This document shows, piece by piece, positions 34,415 through 44,520 of a DNA stretch of 64,000 bases. Source of the stretch: Actinopolymorpha sp. NPDC004070. GTDB lineage: Bacteria > Actinomycetota > Actinomycetes > Propionibacteriales > Actinopolymorphaceae. A program made the translations under genes and the position numbers. The stretch's first letter is position 1; each line of letters starts with the position of its first letter. Below the pieces are notes generated by a model, which was given only the letters and a program-made list of their open reading frames with translations, searched no databases and was not told the DNA's origin. The stretch is from contig NZ_JBEXMJ010000008.1 in the NCBI RefSeq assembly GCF_040610475.1, forward strand, positions 186,001 through 250,000, written 5' to 3'.

Positions 34415-35340
34415 CAGGTGAGCGTCTCCTCGGCATCGGGCCGCACGCCGCGCGCCCAGTCGGCCGCCGCCATCGCCTGCTTGCCCGGCGGGCGTACCTC
34501 ACCGAGCGCCACCGGAACGCTGCCGGTGCCGACGAGAACCCTGGACTTCTCCGCTCGGAGCTGCCCGGGCGGCAGCACCTCGGCGTCCGGGACGACGGTG
34601 ACCGGGCCGAGTTTGAGGCGTTCGTCGCGGAACGTCGTCCACGCGCCGGGGGCGGGTGTGGCCGAGCGGACCAGCCGGTCGACGGCGAACGCGGGCGCCT
34701 TCCAGTCCACGCGTACGTCGTCCACGTCGACCTTGCGCGCGTACGTCACGCCGTCGGTGGGCTGGGGCCGGGCCACCAGCGTGCCCGCGGCGATGCCGTC
34801 CAGGGTGTCGGCCAGCAGCCGGGCGCCGCTGCTGGCCAGCCGGTCGAGCAGGTCGCCCGCGGTGTCGGTCGGGCCGATCGGCTCGGTGAGCACGCCGTAC
34901 ACCGGGCCCGCGTCCAGCTCCTCCACGATCTGGAACGTCGACGCCCCGGTGACGTCGTCACCGGCGCGGATCGCGTGCTGCACCGGCGCCGCACCGCGCC
35001 AGGCCGGCAGCACCGAGAAGTGCAGGTTGATCCAGCCGTGCCGGGGGATGTCCAGCACGCTCGCCGGGAGCAGTCCACCGTAGGCCACCACCGGGCAGGC
35101 GTCGGGGGCGATCTCGCGCAGGCGTTCGGCGAACGCCGGGTCCTTCGCGGACTTCGGAGTGAGCACCTCGATCCCGGCGGCGCGGGCGCGTTCGGCCACC
35201 GGCGACGGATGCAGCTTGCGCCCCCGGCCCGAGGGTGCGTCCGGCCGGGTCAGTACGGCGGCGACCTCGTGTCGGCCGGCAAGGATCGCCTCCAGGGCGG
35301 GCACCGCCGCCTCGGGCGTACCCGCGAACAGCAACCGCAT
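34414..35340 (-). CDS. fmt: Methionyl-tRNA formyltransferase
   Basis: 308 residues. [15 protein letters not shown] opens the protein. [17 protein letters not shown] holds the catalytic asparagine and histidine, and [17 protein letters not shown] the aspartate region; a C-terminal OB-fold follows ([10 protein letters not shown] end). It formylates initiator Met-tRNA. The ATG at 35340 matches the family N-terminus, though the ribosome-binding site is weak and an upstream GTG in an Ala-rich stretch is possible. Functionally paired with def just upstream. Confidence 0.95.
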   Translation of the reverse strand: MRLLFAGTPEAAVPALEAILAGRHEVAAVLTRPDAPSGRGRKLHPSPVAERARAAGIEVLTPKSAKDPAFAERLREIAPDACPVVAYGGLLPASVLDIPRHGWINLHFSVLPAWRGAAPVQHAIRAGDDVTGASTFQIVEELDAGPVYGVLTEPIGPTDTAGDLLDRLASSGARLLADTLDGIAAGTLVARPQPTDGVTYARKVDVDDVRVDWKAPAFAVDRLVRSATPAPGAWTTFRDERLKLGPVTVVPDAEVLPPGQLRAEKSRVLVGTGSVPVALGEVRPPGKQAMAAADWARGVRPDAEETLT

Positions 35341-35408
35341 CCGGGCGCCGTCCGCCGCCGCACCGTTGGCCTCCGGCACCGCGGACTCCCCCGCGTTCAC
35401 GGCCGGCA

Positions 35409-35954
35409 CTACAGCGCCCGGCCCAGGGTGGGATGCGGCGACACCCGAACGGCGGGTGGCGTCTGGCCGGCCCACTCCGCCTCGCGGATCGCCCGCAGGG
35501 CCGCCTTGCGTGCCTCCCGGTCGAGCCGGTCGACGAACAACACGCCGTCCAGGTGGTCGGTCTCGTGCTGGACGCACCGCGCGAGCAGGTCCGATCCCTC
35601 GACGGTCACCGGCTCACCGTGCATGTCGTAGCCCTTGGCCACGACCCGCAGCGCGCGCCGGCAGTCGAAGGTGAACCCGGGGATCGACAGGCACCCCTCC
35701 GGCCCGAACTGCTCCTCTTCCGACAGGTCGAGCTGGGGGTTGATCAGGTGACCGATGACGTCGTCGACGTGGTAGGTGAAGACCCGCAACCCGACGCCGA
35801 TCTGGGGTGCGGCCAGGCCGCTGCCGGGCGCGTCGAGCATGGTCTCGGTGAGGTCCGCGACGAGCTTGCGCAACTCCTTGTCGAAGTCGCGCACGGGCTC
35901 GGCCGGGGTCCGCAGCACCGGGTCACCGAACAGTCGAATGGGCTGGACAGCCAC
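35409..35954 (-). CDS. def: Peptide deformylase
   Basis: 181 residues with all three deformylase motifs: [15 protein letters not shown] (metal cysteine) and HETDHLDG (metal histidines and catalytic glutamate). It removes the formyl group from nascent proteins. First gene of def-fmt-rsmB-rpe-cupin. A charged C-terminal tail ([19 protein letters not shown]) is typical of actinobacterial PDF1B-like enzymes. Confidence 0.96.
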   Translation of the reverse strand: MAVQPIRLFGDPVLRTPAEPVRDFDKELRKLVADLTETMLDAPGSGLAAPQIGVGLRVFTYHVDDVIGHLINPQLDLSEEEQFGPEGCLSIPGFTFDCRRALRVVAKGYDMHGEPVTVEGSDLLARCVQHETDHLDGVLFVDRLDREARKAALRAIREAEWAGQTPPAVRVSPHPTLGRAL

Positions 35955-36066
35955 GCAGGTCTCCTCGATCAGCTCACAGACGTCCCCGCCAGTCTACGGA
36001 CGCCCCGGATCCGGCCCGACCGGGCCATTTCCCCACCATTCGCAAGCCGCCCATAGGGTCGGCGCC

Positions 36067-36603
36067 ATGCGATGGACCGTGCACGGCGAGCGCGAGATCT
36101 ACTCCAGCGACTGGGTGCGGCTCACCCTGGCCGACGTGGAGGTGCCCGGACTGCGCCGGTTCGACCACCACGTCCTGCGGATGCCGCGCCCAGCCGCCGG
36201 CGTGGTGGTCCACGACCCCGGGCGAGGCCTGCTGCTGCTGTACCGGCACCGGTTCATCACCGACACCTGGGGCTGGGAGATTCCGGCAGGCGGCGTCGAC
36301 GCGGGCGAGAGCCCGGCGCAGGCCGCCGAGCGGGAGGTCCTGGAGGAGACCGGCTGGCGGCCCGGCCCGTTGCGCGAGCTGGCGGCGTACCACCCGAGCA
36401 ACGGGATCGCCGACCAGCGGTTCCATCTCTTCCTCGCCGACGGGGCGACCCGGGTGGGAGCGCCCAGTGACCCCAGCGAGGCGGAGCGGGTCGAGTGGGT
36501 GCCGGTGCCGGAGGTACGCCGGATCGTGCGCGACGGGCGGATGCGGGACGGACTGTCCTTCACCGCGGTGCTGTACGCGCTGGCGTTCGACGCGCTCGGC
36601 TGA
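36067..36603 (+). CDS. NUDIX hydrolase (ADP-ribose pyrophosphatase-like)
   Basis: 178 residues. The Nudix box matches GX5EX7REUXEEXGU: G75...E81...R89-E90...E93-E94-T-G96. The layout, with the box after RHRFITDTWGWEIPAGG, is like ADP-ribose/nucleoside-sugar pyrophosphatases (NudF type). It stands alone, divergent from def and convergent with a HAD gene. Confidence 0.88.
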   Translation: MRWTVHGEREIYSSDWVRLTLADVEVPGLRRFDHHVLRMPRPAAGVVVHDPGRGLLLLYRHRFITDTWGWEIPAGGVDAGESPAQAAEREVLEETGWRPGPLRELAAYHPSNGIADQRFHLFLADGATRVGAPSDPSEAERVEWVPVPEVRRIVRDGRMRDGLSFTAVLYALAFDALG

Positions 36604-36609
36604 CAGTTC

Positions 36610-36651
36610 GTCGGCGGGCTTCCGCCCGTGTCACCCGGGCGGTCCGCCGAC
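36610..36651. terminator. Bidirectional terminator between NUDIX and HAD genes
   Basis: GTCGGCGG (36610-36617) pairs with CCGCCGAC (36644-36651), and an inner GGGC/GCCC pair extends it. It occupies the whole 60-base gap between two convergent stops. Confidence 0.5.
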
Positions 36652-36663
36652 CCGCCGCGGGGC

Positions 36664-37326
36664 TCACACCGGCAGGCCGGCCGCCTTCAGCTGGCCGCGC
36701 ATCGTCTCCCCGTCCACGAACACCTCCGCACGCAGCCCCACCGAGCGGGCGGCGTGCACGTTGACCGGCACGTCGTCGGTGTAGAACGTCGTGTCCGCGG
36801 TCAGGCCGTGCCGGTCCAGGAGCAGCCGGTAGATCGCGGGGTCCGGCTTGGACACCCGCTCCACACCGGACACGACCGCACCATCCAGGTCGGCGAGGAA
36901 CGGCCACTTCTCGCAGGCGACCGTCCACTTCTCGGCGGAGAAGTTCGTCAGCGCGTACGTCGGGACGCCGGCCGCCCGCAGGGTGTCCAGCACCGCGACG
37001 GTCTCCTCCAACGTGCCGGCGACCATCTCCGCCCAGCGTTCGTCGTAGGCCCGGATCAGGGCGCCGTGCTCGGGGAACCGGGCGGTCAGTTCGGCCACAC
37101 CCTCGGCCCAGGTCCGGCCGGCGTCCTGCGCGGCGTTCCACTCCGGGGTGCACACCTGCGCGAGGAACCTCTCGACCTCGTCCTCGTCAGTCAGCAGCGT
37201 GCGGTAGAGGTAGCGCGGGTTCCAGTCCAGCAGGACCCCGCCCACGTCGAACACGACTGCCTCCAGCGGTGTCCGGGACGGCGGGATGCGGGACGGCGAG
37301 GAGGGTGGGGTGTCTGCGTGCGTCAC
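36664..37326 (-). CDS. HAD-superfamily hydrolase (subfamily IA)
   Basis: 220 residues. Motif I is VVFDVGGVLLDWN, with nucleophile D27 but glycine at the usual second aspartate (DxG), as in the YihX/epoxide-hydrolase-N-like group. Motif II is ALTNFS, motif III a lysine in SKPDP, motif IV FYTDDV. YihX-like enzymes dephosphorylate alpha-glucose-1-phosphate. The start is a GTG; the first 20 residues are poorly conserved and a later start is possible. Confidence 0.85.
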   Translation of the reverse strand: MTHADTPPSSPSRIPPSRTPLEAVVFDVGGVLLDWNPRYLYRTLLTDEDEVERFLAQVCTPEWNAAQDAGRTWAEGVAELTARFPEHGALIRAYDERWAEMVAGTLEETVAVLDTLRAAGVPTYALTNFSAEKWTVACEKWPFLADLDGAVVSGVERVSKPDPAIYRLLLDRHGLTADTTFYTDDVPVNVHAARSVGLRAEVFVDGETMRGQLKAAGLPV

Positions 37327-37366
37327 GAACGCCGACCCTACCCGCGCGGGGGGCTGCCCCGCGGGC

Positions 37367-39463
37367 CTACCCGAGCACGGCCGGGTCGACCTGGACCCGG
37401 ACCGGGCCCGGCGCCTTGCGGGCGCTGCGTACCGCCTGGGCCGCCTTCAGCGCCGCGGACAGGCGAGCGCCGTCCGCCCACCGGACCCGCAGGACGAGCC
37501 GGACGACCTCGTCCTCGCCGGCCTGGGGCACCGGGCCGAGCACCTCGGTGCCCGGTGGGAGCTCCACCAGCCCGGCCAGGTCGCGAACGGCGTCCGGCGC
37601 ACCGGTCAGAGTGGCCAGCCGGGCGGCCGGCGGGAACCTCGCGGCCTCGCGTTCGGCGAGCTCGCGGTCGGCCTGGTCCTGCGGCGACCACCGGACCAGC
37701 GCCTGGATCGCCGGGGAGCCGGGGTCGCCGACGACGACGACCGAACCGCCCGCACGCGCCGGCCGGACCAGCGCCGCGGCGTTGAACCAGCGGCGCAGTG
37801 CCTCCTCCCCCGCCCGCAGGTCCGCGCGTGCCAGTGCCAGCCAGGAGTCCAGCAGCAGAGCACCGGAGTATCCGCCCTCGGCCACCGGCTCCGCGCCCGG
37901 CGTGGCCACCACCAGGGCGGGCTCGGCGCCGACCGTGGACAGCACGCGGGAGCCGCCGGACGTGCGCACCGGAACCCTCGGGAACGCCCGGCCGAGCTCC
38001 TCGGCCGTCCGCCCGGCACCCACCACGGGTGCACGCAACCGGCCGCCGCCGCAGGTGGGGCACCGCCACGACACCGCGGGCCGGCCGCACCATCCGCAGC
38101 TCGGGGGTGCGCCGGCGGAGCCGAGCTGGAGCGGACCGGAGCAGGTCACGCACCGCGCCGGGCCCCGGCAGGTCTGGCAGGCCAGCGCGGGGAGGTAGCC
38201 GGACCGGGGCACCTGCACCAGCACCGGCCCGGAACCCAGGGCGGCCCGGGCCTGCTCGAACGCCCGGTGCGGCAGGCGTACCGCGCGGGCCGCCGGGTCG
38301 CGGGCGAGGTCGGTGTCGTTGTCGCCGGCCACCACCACCCGCGGCCCGCGGTCGCGGACGACGGCGCGCTCCGGAGCCAGTGGCCGCGCCCATCCGGTGG
38401 CCAGCAGGTGAGCGCCTTCGGCCGTGCACGCGAACCCGCCGAGCAGCGCCGCGCACCCGGACTCGTGCGCCCGCAGCAACAAGACCTCGCGCACGTGCGG
38501 GTAGGGCGCGCGCGGCTCGGCATGCAGGTCGTCGCCGTCGTCCCAGCAGGTGACCAGGCCGAGGTCGGCGACCGGCGCGAAGGCCGCCGACCGGGTGCCG
38601 ACGACACACCGCACGCTGCCGCGTCGGGCGGCCAGGAAACGGCGGTAGCGCTCGGCCGGACCGAGATCGGCGGTCAGGACGACGTGCCGGTCGGGGCCGA
38701 GCACCTCGCCGAACGCGGCGTCCAGCCGGGCCACGTCGCGCTGGTCGGGGACCACCACCAGCACTCCACGGCCGCCGTCGAGGGTCGCGGCGGCGGCGTG
38801 GGCGAGTGCGGTCGGCCAGTCCTCGCCGGGTACGGCGGTCCAGACCGCGCGCGGCGCGTCGCCCCGGCGCAGAGCCTCCAGAAAGGCGACGCCGGTCTGG
38901 TAGGCGCCCCACGGTCCGGGCCGCACGGCGTCGGCCGGGCGAGCGGACGGGACCTTGTCGGAGGACTCCGGCGCGGAATCCGGAGCGGACTCCGGGTCCG
39001 ATCCGGGAGCGGAATCCGATGCGGGTTTGGCGGCGGCGCACTCCACCCGCGCATGCCGCGGCGGCACGGCCAGCCGGAGGACGTCGGCGAGCGTGCCGGC
39101 GTAACGGTCGGCAACCCGGCGAGCCAGCCGGGCGATCTCGGGGGCGAGCACCGGCTCGGCGGACACCACCCGGCGCAGCGGCGCCAACCGGCCGCGATGG
39201 TCGGACTCGGCCACCCGCTCGAGCACGAAACCGTCGAGGTCCTGCCCGGCGAACCGGACCCGGACCCGGGCCCCGGGCACGCAGGTGGCGTGCATCCGCT
39301 CGGGCACGAGGTAGTCGAAGGGCCGGTCGAGGTGCGCCAGCGGCACGTCGACCAGCACGCGCGCGACCGGGAGCTCCGGAGCCGGCTGCTGCGGACTCGT
39401 GGCGCGCGGCTTGCGCACCTTCCCCCGCACCAGCGCCAGCTGGCCTGTGTCGTCCTCGGTCAC
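37367..39463 (-). CDS. priA: PriA-like primosomal protein N' without helicase motifs
   Basis: 698 residues. The N-terminal DNA-binding region (VLVDVPLAHLDRPFDYLVP) and the paired zinc clusters (CQTCRGPARCVTC, CGWCGRP, CPTCGGG) match PriA. The P-loop position reads AVPGEDWPTALA with no GKT, and the DEEH box reads WDDGDDLH, so ATP hydrolysis is not expected. This loss is normal for actinobacterial PriA, which databases describe as probably lacking helicase activity. An Asp/Ser/Pro-rich insert lies at about 170-200. Separated from metK by a strong terminator. Confidence 0.9.
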   Translation of the reverse strand: MTEDDTGQLALVRGKVRKPRATSPQQPAPELPVARVLVDVPLAHLDRPFDYLVPERMHATCVPGARVRVRFAGQDLDGFVLERVAESDHRGRLAPLRRVVSAEPVLAPEIARLARRVADRYAGTLADVLRLAVPPRHARVECAAAKPASDSAPGSDPESAPDSAPESSDKVPSARPADAVRPGPWGAYQTGVAFLEALRRGDAPRAVWTAVPGEDWPTALAHAAAATLDGGRGVLVVVPDQRDVARLDAAFGEVLGPDRHVVLTADLGPAERYRRFLAARRGSVRCVVGTRSAAFAPVADLGLVTCWDDGDDLHAEPRAPYPHVREVLLLRAHESGCAALLGGFACTAEGAHLLATGWARPLAPERAVVRDRGPRVVVAGDNDTDLARDPAARAVRLPHRAFEQARAALGSGPVLVQVPRSGYLPALACQTCRGPARCVTCSGPLQLGSAGAPPSCGWCGRPAVSWRCPTCGGGRLRAPVVGAGRTAEELGRAFPRVPVRTSGGSRVLSTVGAEPALVVATPGAEPVAEGGYSGALLLDSWLALARADLRAGEEALRRWFNAAALVRPARAGGSVVVVGDPGSPAIQALVRWSPQDQADRELAEREAARFPPAARLATLTGAPDAVRDLAGLVELPPGTEVLGPVPQAGEDEVVRLVLRVRWADGARLSAALKAAQAVRSARKAPGPVRVQVDPAVLG

Positions 39464-39477
39464 GGCTGCAAAGAGTA

Positions 39478-39505
39478 GGGCAGGCCACCGACAGGTGGCC
39501 TGCCC
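39478..39505 (-). terminator. Strong terminator between metK and priA
   Basis: GGGCAGGCCACC (39478-39489) and GGTGGCCTGCCC (39494-39505) form a perfect 12-bp stem with a GACA loop. On the minus strand it is followed by TACTCTTTGC. It lies 18 bases after the metK stop and overlaps the short priA leader, so priA needs its own promoter or read-through. Confidence 0.7.
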
Positions 39506-39523
39506 CTCTCGTGGGTCAGCGGA

Positions 39524-40726
39524 TCACTGCAGGCCGGCGGCGCTGCGCAGCTCCTCGGCGCGGTCGGTCCGCTCCCACGTGAAATCGGGCAGCTCCCGGC
39601 CGAAGTGACCGTAGGCGGCGGTCTGGACGTAGATCGGCCGGCGCAGGTCGAGGTCGCGGATGATCGCCGCCGGGCGCAGGTCGAACACCTGCTGCACGGC
39701 CTTCTCGATCACGTCGATCGGTGCGGCCTCGGTGCCGGAGCAGTCGACGTAGAAACCGACCGGCTGCGCCTTGCCGATGGCGTAGGCGACCTGGCACTCA
39801 CACCTCTTCGCCAGCCCCGCGGCGACGATGTTCTTCGCCACCCAGCGCATGGCGTAGGCCGCGGACCGGTCGACCTTTGTCGGGTCCTTGCCGCTGAAGG
39901 CGCCGCCACCGTGCCGGGCGTACCCGCCGTAGGTGTCGACGATGATCTTCCGGCCGGTCAGGCCCGCGTCGCCCATCGGCCCGCCCAGCTCGAACCGGCC
40001 GGTCGGGTTGACGAAGAGCCGGTAGCCGGCGGTCTCGATGTCGAGCTCGCCGATGATCGGCTCGATCACGTGCTGGCGGATGTCCGGGGTCAGCATGTTC
40101 TCGAGGTCGATGTTGGCGGCGTGCTGCGTCGACAGCACGATCGTGTCGATCCGGGTGGGCCGGTCGCCGTCGTACTCGATCGTCACCTGCGTCTTGCCGT
40201 CGGGACGGAGGTAGGGCAGCGTCCCGTCCTTGCGGACGTCGGTGAGGCGCTTGGACAGCCGGTGCGCGAGCGTGATCGGCAGCGGCATCAGCTCGGGAGT
40301 CTCGTCGCAGGCGAAGCCGAACATCATTCCCTGGTCGCCGGCGCCCTGAAGGTCGATCGGGTCGACCGAGCCGTCGGCGCGGCCCTCGTAGGCGGTGTCC
40401 ACCCCCTGGGCGATGTCGGGCGACTGGGAGCCGATGGAGACCGTGACACCACACGAAGCGCCGTCGAAACCCTTGGCCGAGGAGTCGTAGCCGATGTCGA
40501 GGATGCGTTCGCGGACCAGCGAGGCGATGTCGGCGTAGGCACTCGTGGTGACCTCACCGGCCACCACGACCAGCCCGGTCGTCAACAGCGTCTCCACTGC
40601 GACCCGGCTGCCGGGATCCTCGGCGAGGAGTGCGTCGAGCACCGAGTCGCTGATCTGGTCGGCGATCTTGTCCGGGTGGCCCTCGGTAACCGACTCGGAT
40701 GTGAACAGTCGTCGGGACACGGCCAT
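39524..40726 (-). CDS. metK: S-adenosylmethionine synthetase
   Basis: 400 residues. [17 protein letters not shown] (ATP/metal), [11 protein letters not shown], and the phosphate-binding loop [16 protein letters not shown] are all intact. It makes SAM from methionine and ATP. AGAAAGG precedes the ATG at 40726. Ends at the strong hairpin at 39478-39505. I looked for a SAM riboswitch in the 112-base leader and did not recognise one. Confidence 0.97.
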   Translation of the reverse strand: MAVSRRLFTSESVTEGHPDKIADQISDSVLDALLAEDPGSRVAVETLLTTGLVVVAGEVTTSAYADIASLVRERILDIGYDSSAKGFDGASCGVTVSIGSQSPDIAQGVDTAYEGRADGSVDPIDLQGAGDQGMMFGFACDETPELMPLPITLAHRLSKRLTDVRKDGTLPYLRPDGKTQVTIEYDGDRPTRIDTIVLSTQHAANIDLENMLTPDIRQHVIEPIIGELDIETAGYRLFVNPTGRFELGGPMGDAGLTGRKIIVDTYGGYARHGGGAFSGKDPTKVDRSAAYAMRWVAKNIVAAGLAKRCECQVAYAIGKAQPVGFYVDCSGTEAAPIDVIEKAVQQVFDLRPAAIIRDLDLRRPIYVQTAAYGHFGRELPDFTWERTDRAEELRSAAGLQ

Positions 40727-40790
40727 CCTTTCTTCTAGGCACTGCCTTCGGGGCGCCAAGGCACGGTCAGGTAGGCGGACGCGCGGAGGC

Positions 40791-40809
40791 CGCGAGCGAC
40801 CCGCTCGCG
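40791..40809 (-). terminator. Hairpin between the radical SAM gene and metK
   Basis: CGCGAGCG and CGCTCGCG form a perfect 8-bp stem around ACC, about 30 bases after the radical SAM gene's stop and 65 bases before metK. There is no T-run, so it may be a weak terminator or part of the metK leader. Confidence 0.35.
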
Positions 40810-40838
40810 ATGGTGCGGTGTCCGCAAGCCTAACCAGG

Positions 40839-41852
40839 TCAGCTGGGCAGGGTGCGCCTCTGGGGTGCGTTTTGACGAGAATCGCGTTCTGTGCCCACTC
40901 CGTGGCGTCGGGCGAGCATTGCGACGGTCGCGGCGATCCGCTTCCGGTAGGCCGCCGGAGCATAGGAACCGGCGCCGTAGAGGTCCCGGTAGACGGGCAC
41001 CAGTTCGGGATGCTCCCGGCCGAGCCACTGGTGATACCACTCCCGGGCGCCGGGCCGCAGGTGCAACACGATGGGAGTGAGACTGCTCGCCCCCGACGCG
41101 GCGATCGCGCGTACGGTCTCCTCCAGCCGGTCCGGCGCGTCGCCGAGGTGCGGCAGGATCGGCGCCATCAGCACGCCGACCCGAAAGCCCGCGTCGGTCA
41201 GTGTCCGGACCATCCGCAGCCGCGCCTGCGGGCTGGGCGTCCCCGGCTCCACCCGTCGCCACAGGTCGGCGTCGACCGAACCCACCGAGACGCTCAGCCC
41301 CACGTCGGTCACCTGCGCGGCCTCGCGCAGCAGGTCCAGATCGCGCAGCAGCAGCGTGCCCTTGGTGAGGATGGAGAACGGGTTGCCCGCGTCCCGCAGC
41401 GCGGCGATGATCTCGGGCATCAGGGCGTACCTGCCCTCGGCCCGCTGGTAACAGTCGACGTTGGTGCCCATCGCCACCGGCTCCCCCCGCCAGCTCGGCC
41501 GGGCAAGCTCACGGCGCAGCACCGCCGCGGCGTTGACCTTGACGATCACCTTGGTGTCGAAGTCGTGTCCGGCGTCGAGGTCGAGGTACTCGTGGGTGCG
41601 CCGAGCGAAGCAGTAGACGCAGGCGTGCCCGCAGCCGCGGTAGGGGTTGATCGTCCAGTCGAAGGGCACCCGGGCCGCCGAGGGCACCTTGTTCAGCAGC
41701 GACTTGGCATGGATCTCGTAGAAAGTCATGCCCCGGAACTCCGGGGTGTCGAACGTGCGGGCGCACGCGTCCAGCCCGAACAACGCCAGCTCGGCCGGCT
41801 GGCCGGCTCCCCCGCCGGTGCCGCCCGCGAGTCGTTGGCTCTCCCATCTCAC
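40839..41852 (-). CDS. Rv2578c-type radical SAM protein
   Basis: 337 residues. The cluster motif is [19 protein letters not shown] (C-x3-C-x2-C), preceded by [21 protein letters not shown], exactly the pattern of the Rv2578c/SplB-like family. The rest is a TIM-like barrel with [14 protein letters not shown] and [14 protein letters not shown]. These proteins resemble spore photoproduct lyase-like enzymes, but the substrate is unknown. The last 15 residues are basic and divergent. Confidence 0.9.
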   Translation of the reverse strand: MRWESQRLAGGTGGGAGQPAELALFGLDACARTFDTPEFRGMTFYEIHAKSLLNKVPSAARVPFDWTINPYRGCGHACVYCFARRTHEYLDLDAGHDFDTKVIVKVNAAAVLRRELARPSWRGEPVAMGTNVDCYQRAEGRYALMPEIIAALRDAGNPFSILTKGTLLLRDLDLLREAAQVTDVGLSVSVGSVDADLWRRVEPGTPSPQARLRMVRTLTDAGFRVGVLMAPILPHLGDAPDRLEETVRAIAASGASSLTPIVLHLRPGAREWYHQWLGREHPELVPVYRDLYGAGSYAPAAYRKRIAATVAMLARRHGVGTERDSRQNAPQRRTLPS

Positions 41853-41909
41853 CGGGCCAGCCTATCGAACGCGCGTTCGAGGTGCGGACGCGCCGACCTC
41901 GTGGGGCGC

Positions 41910-42131
41910 TCAGCCGGTGAACGCCCTGGCCGCCACGAGGTAGACGACCAGGCACGCCAGCATGATCACCAGGGCGCGCAGGGCGGGCCAGCGGGCGGCG
42001 CCGTAGCGGCGGACGTTGGCCCGGGCCACCTTGGTGTCGTTCACCGTACGGACGAAGTGCTGGTAGCGCCGCCCGGCCAGGAATGCGATCACCGCCGCGC
42101 CGAGGATCAGGACGGTAGCGATTTCGGCCAC
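41910..42131 (-). CDS. Small two-helix membrane protein
   Basis: 73 residues from a GTG: one helix (IATVLILGAAVIAFLAGRR), a basic loop (YQHFVRTVNDTKVARANVRR), then a second helix (LRALVIMLACLVVYLVAARAF). It follows coaBC by about 107 bases on the same strand. Function unknown. Third-position GC is high throughout and the two hydrophobic segments are well formed, which supports a real gene; the ribosome-binding site is weak. Confidence 0.55.
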   Translation of the reverse strand: MAEIATVLILGAAVIAFLAGRRYQHFVRTVNDTKVARANVRRYGAARWPALRALVIMLACLVVYLVAARAFTG

Positions 42132-42238
42132 CCCGGGAGAGTAGCCATGGTCGGCCGGTCCGGCCGGTCCGTGACACGCCGGATGACAGAACTCCCATGA
42201 ACCTCGTGCCGGGCGTGCCGACCGGTGAGCCCGGGGAG

Positions 42239-43498
42239 TCAGCGACCCGGCACGGAGGGCGGTGCGCCGGCCGCCAGACGGGCGGCCACGAGGTCCCAGA
42301 TGCGGTGTGCGAGCGCTTCCTTGGGGCCGCGCGGCACCGCGGTCTGCGAGCCGTCCTCCCCCAGGATGACCGCCTCGTTGTCGGGGCTCTCGAACCCCTT
42401 GTCCGCCCCCACCTCGTTGACCACGAGCAGGTCGCAGCCCTTGCGCGCCAGCTTGGCCCGGCCGTGGTCGAGGACACCCGCGGTGGCGTCGCCGGTCTCG
42501 GCGGCGAAGCCTGCCACCACCAGGCCCGGCCGCGGCCGGGCGTGGGAGAGCTCGGCGAGGATGTCGGGGTTCTGGGTCAGCTCCACCGTCGGCGCCGACC
42601 CGTCGTCGGCCTTCTTGATCTTGGCGTCGACATAGGTGGCCGGGCGGAAGTCGGCAGGGGCCGCGGCCATCACCACCGCGTCGGCGTCCTGCGCGGCGGC
42701 GAGGACGGCGTCGCGCAGCTCCCGGGTCGAGCCGACCCGGGTGACCTTCACCCCGGCCGGATCGGGCAGTGAGACGTTGGCCGCCACCAGGGTGACCGAG
42801 GCGCCTCGCAGGGCCGCGGTGCGGGCGAGCGCGTAGCCCTGCCGCCCGGAGGAGCGGTTGCCGAGGTAGCGGACGGGGTCGAGGTACTCCCGGGTGCCAC
42901 CGGCACTCACCACGACGTGCCGGCCGGCGAGGTCGGACAGCAGCGGCTCGGTGCCGCGGGCGAGGACGCCGCGGCAGACGTCGAAGATCTGCTCCGGCTC
43001 CGGCAGCCGGCCCTTGCCGGTGTCGACGCCGGTCAGGCGCCCCTCGGCGGGTTCGAGGACCAGGGCGCCCCGCTCGCGCAACGTGGCGACGTTGGCCCGG
43101 GTCGCGGGGTGTTCCCACATCTCGGTGTGCATCGCCGGCGCGAAGACGACCGGGCAGCGAGCGGTCAGCAGGGTCGAGGTGAGCAGATCGTCGGCCTGCC
43201 CGTGTGCCGCCTTGGCCAGCAGGTCGGCGGTGGCCGGCGCGACCACGACCAGGTCGGCCTGCTGGCCGAGCCGGACGTGGGGAACCTCGTGGACGTCGTC
43301 CCAGACCGTGGTGTGGACCGGCTGATGGGACAACGCCGCCCAGGTGGCCTCACCGACGAAGCGCAGGGCGCTCTCGGTGGGCACGACCCGGACGTCGTAG
43401 GGAACTTCCACCAGCAGCCGCAGCAACGAGCAGGCCTTGTAGGCGGCGATGCCGCCCGCTACGCCGAGCACCACTCGAGGTCTGGGGGCACCCGGCAT
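42239..43498 (-). CDS. coaBC: Bifunctional phosphopantothenoylcysteine decarboxylase/synthetase
   Basis: 419 residues. CoaC domain (1 to about 180): GVAGGIAAYKA, the catalytic histidine in EVPHVRL, and PAMHTEMW. CoaB domain (about 188-419): SAGGTREYLDPVRYLGNRSSG and the lysine-rich YVDAKIKK. It makes phosphopantetheine for coenzyme A. It follows rpoZ on the same strand with a gap of about 93 bases. Confidence 0.96.
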   Translation of the reverse strand: MPGAPRPRVVLGVAGGIAAYKACSLLRLLVEVPYDVRVVPTESALRFVGEATWAALSHQPVHTTVWDDVHEVPHVRLGQQADLVVVAPATADLLAKAAHGQADDLLTSTLLTARCPVVFAPAMHTEMWEHPATRANVATLRERGALVLEPAEGRLTGVDTGKGRLPEPEQIFDVCRGVLARGTEPLLSDLAGRHVVVSAGGTREYLDPVRYLGNRSSGRQGYALARTAALRGASVTLVAANVSLPDPAGVKVTRVGSTRELRDAVLAAAQDADAVVMAAAPADFRPATYVDAKIKKADDGSAPTVELTQNPDILAELSHARPRPGLVVAGFAAETGDATAGVLDHGRAKLARKGCDLLVVNEVGADKGFESPDNEAVILGEDGSQTAVPRGPKEALAHRIWDLVAARLAAGAPPSVPGR

Positions 43499-43591
43499 CG
43501 TCAGCTCCGAACTCCGGTCGGGAGAACGCGGTCGTCAGGGCCGCTGGTGAGTGGGTCGGTGACGGCGGAACGTCCGCCGTCACCGGGGCGG

Positions 43592-43885
43592 TCAGGAAGC
43601 CGCCGGCTGGCCGCCCTCGTCGGTGGGCTCGATGTCCTCGACGGTGAGCAGGCCCTCGTTGATCTCACGCAGCGCGATGGACAGCGGCTTCTCCTGGACG
43701 TGGGTGTCCACGAGCGGGCCGACGTATTCCAGCAGGCCCTCGCCCAGCTGGGCGTAGTAGGCATTGATCTGCCGGGCGCGCTTGGCGGAGAACAAGACGA
43801 GCTTGTACTTCGAGTCGCTCTTTTCGAGCAGGTCGTCGATGGGCGGGTAGGTGATGCCCTCGGCAGCAGGCTGGGTCCCAGACAA
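43592..43885 (-). CDS. rpoZ: RNA polymerase omega subunit
   Basis: 97 residues, starting at TTG 43885, chosen because GGAGG lies about 9 bases before it and no ATG or GTG gives the family N-terminus. [21 protein letters not shown] and [12 protein letters not shown] are the omega signatures. It stabilises the beta-prime subunit. Starts two bases after the gmk stop, so it is likely coupled to gmk. Confidence 0.95.
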   Translation of the reverse strand: MSGTQPAAEGITYPPIDDLLEKSDSKYKLVLFSAKRARQINAYYAQLGEGLLEYVGPLVDTHVQEKPLSIALREINEGLLTVEDIEPTDEGGQPAAS

Positions 43886-43887
43886 GC

Positions 43888-44520
43888 TCAGGCCTCCGGA
43901 GAATATGGGTAGGAGCGCATCAAGGCTACCAACTCCTCCGCGGCGACGCCCACCTCGGTGTTGACGACGGTGACGTCGAACTCCTTCTCCGCGGCCAGCT
44001 CCTCCCGGGCGGTCTCCAGCCGGCGCTGCTGCTCCTCGGCCGACTCGGTGCCCCGGCCGATCAGCCGGCGGACGAGCTCCTCCCAGCTGGGCGGGGCCAG
44101 AAACACGAACAGCGCGTCCGGCATGGTCTGGCGGACCTGCCGGGCGCCCTGCAGATCGATCTCCAGCAGCGCCGGGCGGCCCTCGGTGAGCTTGTCCTGG
44201 ACCGCCGACCGCGGGGTGCCGTAGCGGTGGGTGCCGTGCACGACCGCCCACTCCAGCAGGGCGTCGTCGGCGACCATCCGGTCGAACTCCTCGTCGGAGA
44301 CGAACCAGTAGTGCACCCCGTGGATCTCCCCCGGCCGCGGCCGGCGGGTGGTGGCCGAGACCGAGATCCACACCTCCGGGTGCGTACGCCGGATCGCCGC
44401 GGCGAGGGTGCCCTTGCCCACGGCCGTGGGGCCGGCGAGCACGGTCAGCCGAGCCACCGGACGTCGGGTCTTCCCCGCCGCGGTCCGGTCGTACACGGTC
44501 TCAGGATTCGCCGAACTCAC
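43888..44520 (-). CDS. gmk: Guanylate kinase
   Basis: 210 residues. P-loop GPTAVGKGT at 30-38, [13 protein letters not shown] and [12 protein letters not shown] for GMP binding, then [12 protein letters not shown]. It phosphorylates GMP to GDP. The GTG at 44520 overlaps the end of mihF by 20 bases; a start nearer to [10 protein letters not shown] would avoid this. Standard mihF-gmk-rpoZ order. Confidence 0.96.
   Translation of the reverse strand: MSSANPETVYDRTAAGKTRRPVARLTVLAGPTAVGKGTLAAAIRRTHPEVWISVSATTRRPRPGEIHGVHYWFVSDEEFDRMVADDALLEWAVVHGTHRYGTPRSAVQDKLTEGRPALLEIDLQGARQVRQTMPDALFVFLAPPSWEELVRRLIGRGTESAEEQQRRLETAREELAAEKEFDVTVVNTEVGVAAEELVALMRSYPYSPEA

Noticed and set aside
40727..40838. 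Possible SAM riboswitch before metK
   Set aside because: The leader has one hairpin but none of the conserved cores of SAM-I, SAM-II or SAM-IV that I can recognise.
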